Part shown: one piece after another, positions 25,625 through 25,953 of the stretch
How positions within the stretch are numbered: position 1 is the first letter of the stretch
Layout: every line of letters starts with the position of its first letter
Program-made: the position numbers and the translations under genes
Virus record (IMG/VR): IMGVR_UViG_3300012984_000033
Location: 1-25,953 of that record
Source of the DNA: a virus
Reading direction: 5' to 3' (one strand)
DNA: 25,953 bases
Notes under the pieces: model-generated
Told to the model about the DNA's origin: nothing
What the model saw: only the letters and a program-made list of their open reading frames with translations
Databases searched by the model: none

Positions 25625-25953
25625 ATGGCTAAAACCCGAAAGCCGAAGTTGTCAGATTACCAGAAGAAGCTTCAAGACCCGAGATGGCAGAAGCGGAGGC
25701 TGGAGATATTGGAATCGGCAGAGTGGAAATGCCAGTGGTGCGGAAATACGCGGAGAACCCTCCACGTGCATCACGGCTACTATCGGCGGGCCGCAGATCC
25801 ATGGGATTACGCCGATGAATACTTCCACGTTCTTTGCGACCCTTGCCACGGTAAGGCCGAGTTTGAACGCGCCGACCTCTACCGAGTGATAGGCATGGTC
25901 CCGCCGTCATGCATGGCTGGACTGCACGAAATGACAGTGAGCTTCGCGGCGGG
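25625..25953 (+). CDS. HNH endonuclease next to terminase genes (3' end outside window)
   Basis: Open frame of 109 codons running off the window end. Sequence: PRWQKRRLEILESAEWKCQW (19-38), then CQWCG (Cys36, Cys39), LHVHHGYYRRAADPWDYADE (46-65, the HxHH/HVHH motif with DPWDY) and LCDPCHGKAE (70-79; Cys71, Cys74). This is a common HNH type (DPRW-x-KR.R.IL..., HVHH, DPWDY). In phages with cos-type packaging an HNH protein often lies just before terminase and nicks the ends; this matches the terminase at the window start if the map is circular. The ATG is 12 bases past the long terminator tail. Confidence 0.83.
   Translation, partial: MAKTRKPKLSDYQKKLQDPRWQKRRLEILESAEWKCQWCGNTRRTLHVHHGYYRRAADPWDYADEYFHVLCDPCHGKAEFERADLYRVIGMVPPSCMAGLHEMTVSFAA

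Noticed and set aside
25432-25632. Plus-strand open frame of 66 residues over the long hairpin
   Set aside because: Its codons are explained by the inverted repeat; no upstream ribosome site, and it passes through the terminator T-tract.
1-25953. CRISPR arrays, insertion sequences or transposase genes
   Set aside because: No regularly spaced repeats with unique spacers and no transposase motifs seen; repeats found are gene-junction duplications.

Overview
The window is almost certainly phage DNA: a temperate, tailed, double-stranded DNA phage of a Gram-negative host, at about 60% G+C. Evidence is a contiguous virion module, a lysis cassette with a lipoprotein, tRNA genes, a tyrosine integrase next to a tRNA-derived attachment core, an HTH repressor with a divergent operator region, and a long tail of small overlapping early genes. 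Phage genes lie on both sides of the attachment core, so this looks like the free or circularised phage map (attP) rather than an integrated prophage boundary. The host cannot be named from sequence alone. Many leaders lack a Shine-Dalgarno sequence, and my weak impression is Verrucomicrobiota or a relative.

Layout. 1-12.8 kb, plus strand, late genes: 3' part of the large terminase, a small unknown, portal, a small unknown, a terminator, acidic scaffold-like protein, SU10-type major capsid protein, a decoration-like protein, a terminator, two connector-region genes, two receptor/fibre-type proteins (the second with an SGNH esterase domain), a small lipoprotein, a Tad2-like anti-Thoeris protein inside a repeat-flanked cassette, then an M15-type endolysin with two holin-like membrane proteins. 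12.8-13.5 kb holds no protein gene. It has a bidirectional terminator, a tRNA-like RNA, tRNA-Thr, tRNA-Gly and tRNA-Met (all minus strand), and an attP-like site made of a tRNA-Ser 3' fragment flanked by paired direct repeats.

13.5-15.3 kb: integrase (+) convergent with an XRE repressor (-), then an AT-rich divergent operator region. 15.3-25.5 kb: about 30 mostly tiny early genes, often coupled by ATGA or GTGA overlaps. Recognisable ones are small DNA-binding proteins, a MazG-type pyrophosphohydrolase, a PD-(D/E)XK exonuclease, a RusA-like resolvase, an HNH protein, a TGT/DpdA-like enzyme and a C5-cytosine methyltransferase. Several small genes are chimeras built on 25-75 bp direct repeats. 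The window ends with a large structured RNA/terminator and an HNH endonuclease gene that runs off the end, in the position usual just before terminase genes.

Working together: the repressor and integrase set lysogeny. The exonuclease and RusA process recombining DNA. The DpdA-like enzyme and the methyltransferase probably alter phage DNA against restriction, and the Tad2-like protein probably blocks a nucleotide-signal defence. The late block builds a compact, probably short-tailed particle; no tape measure or large tail nozzle gene is in the window. The most unusual elements are the 25.49-25.61 kb RNA with competing pairings, the 167-nt tRNA-like RNA with a 9-bp closing stem, the attP repeat architecture, and the repeat-bounded gene cassettes.
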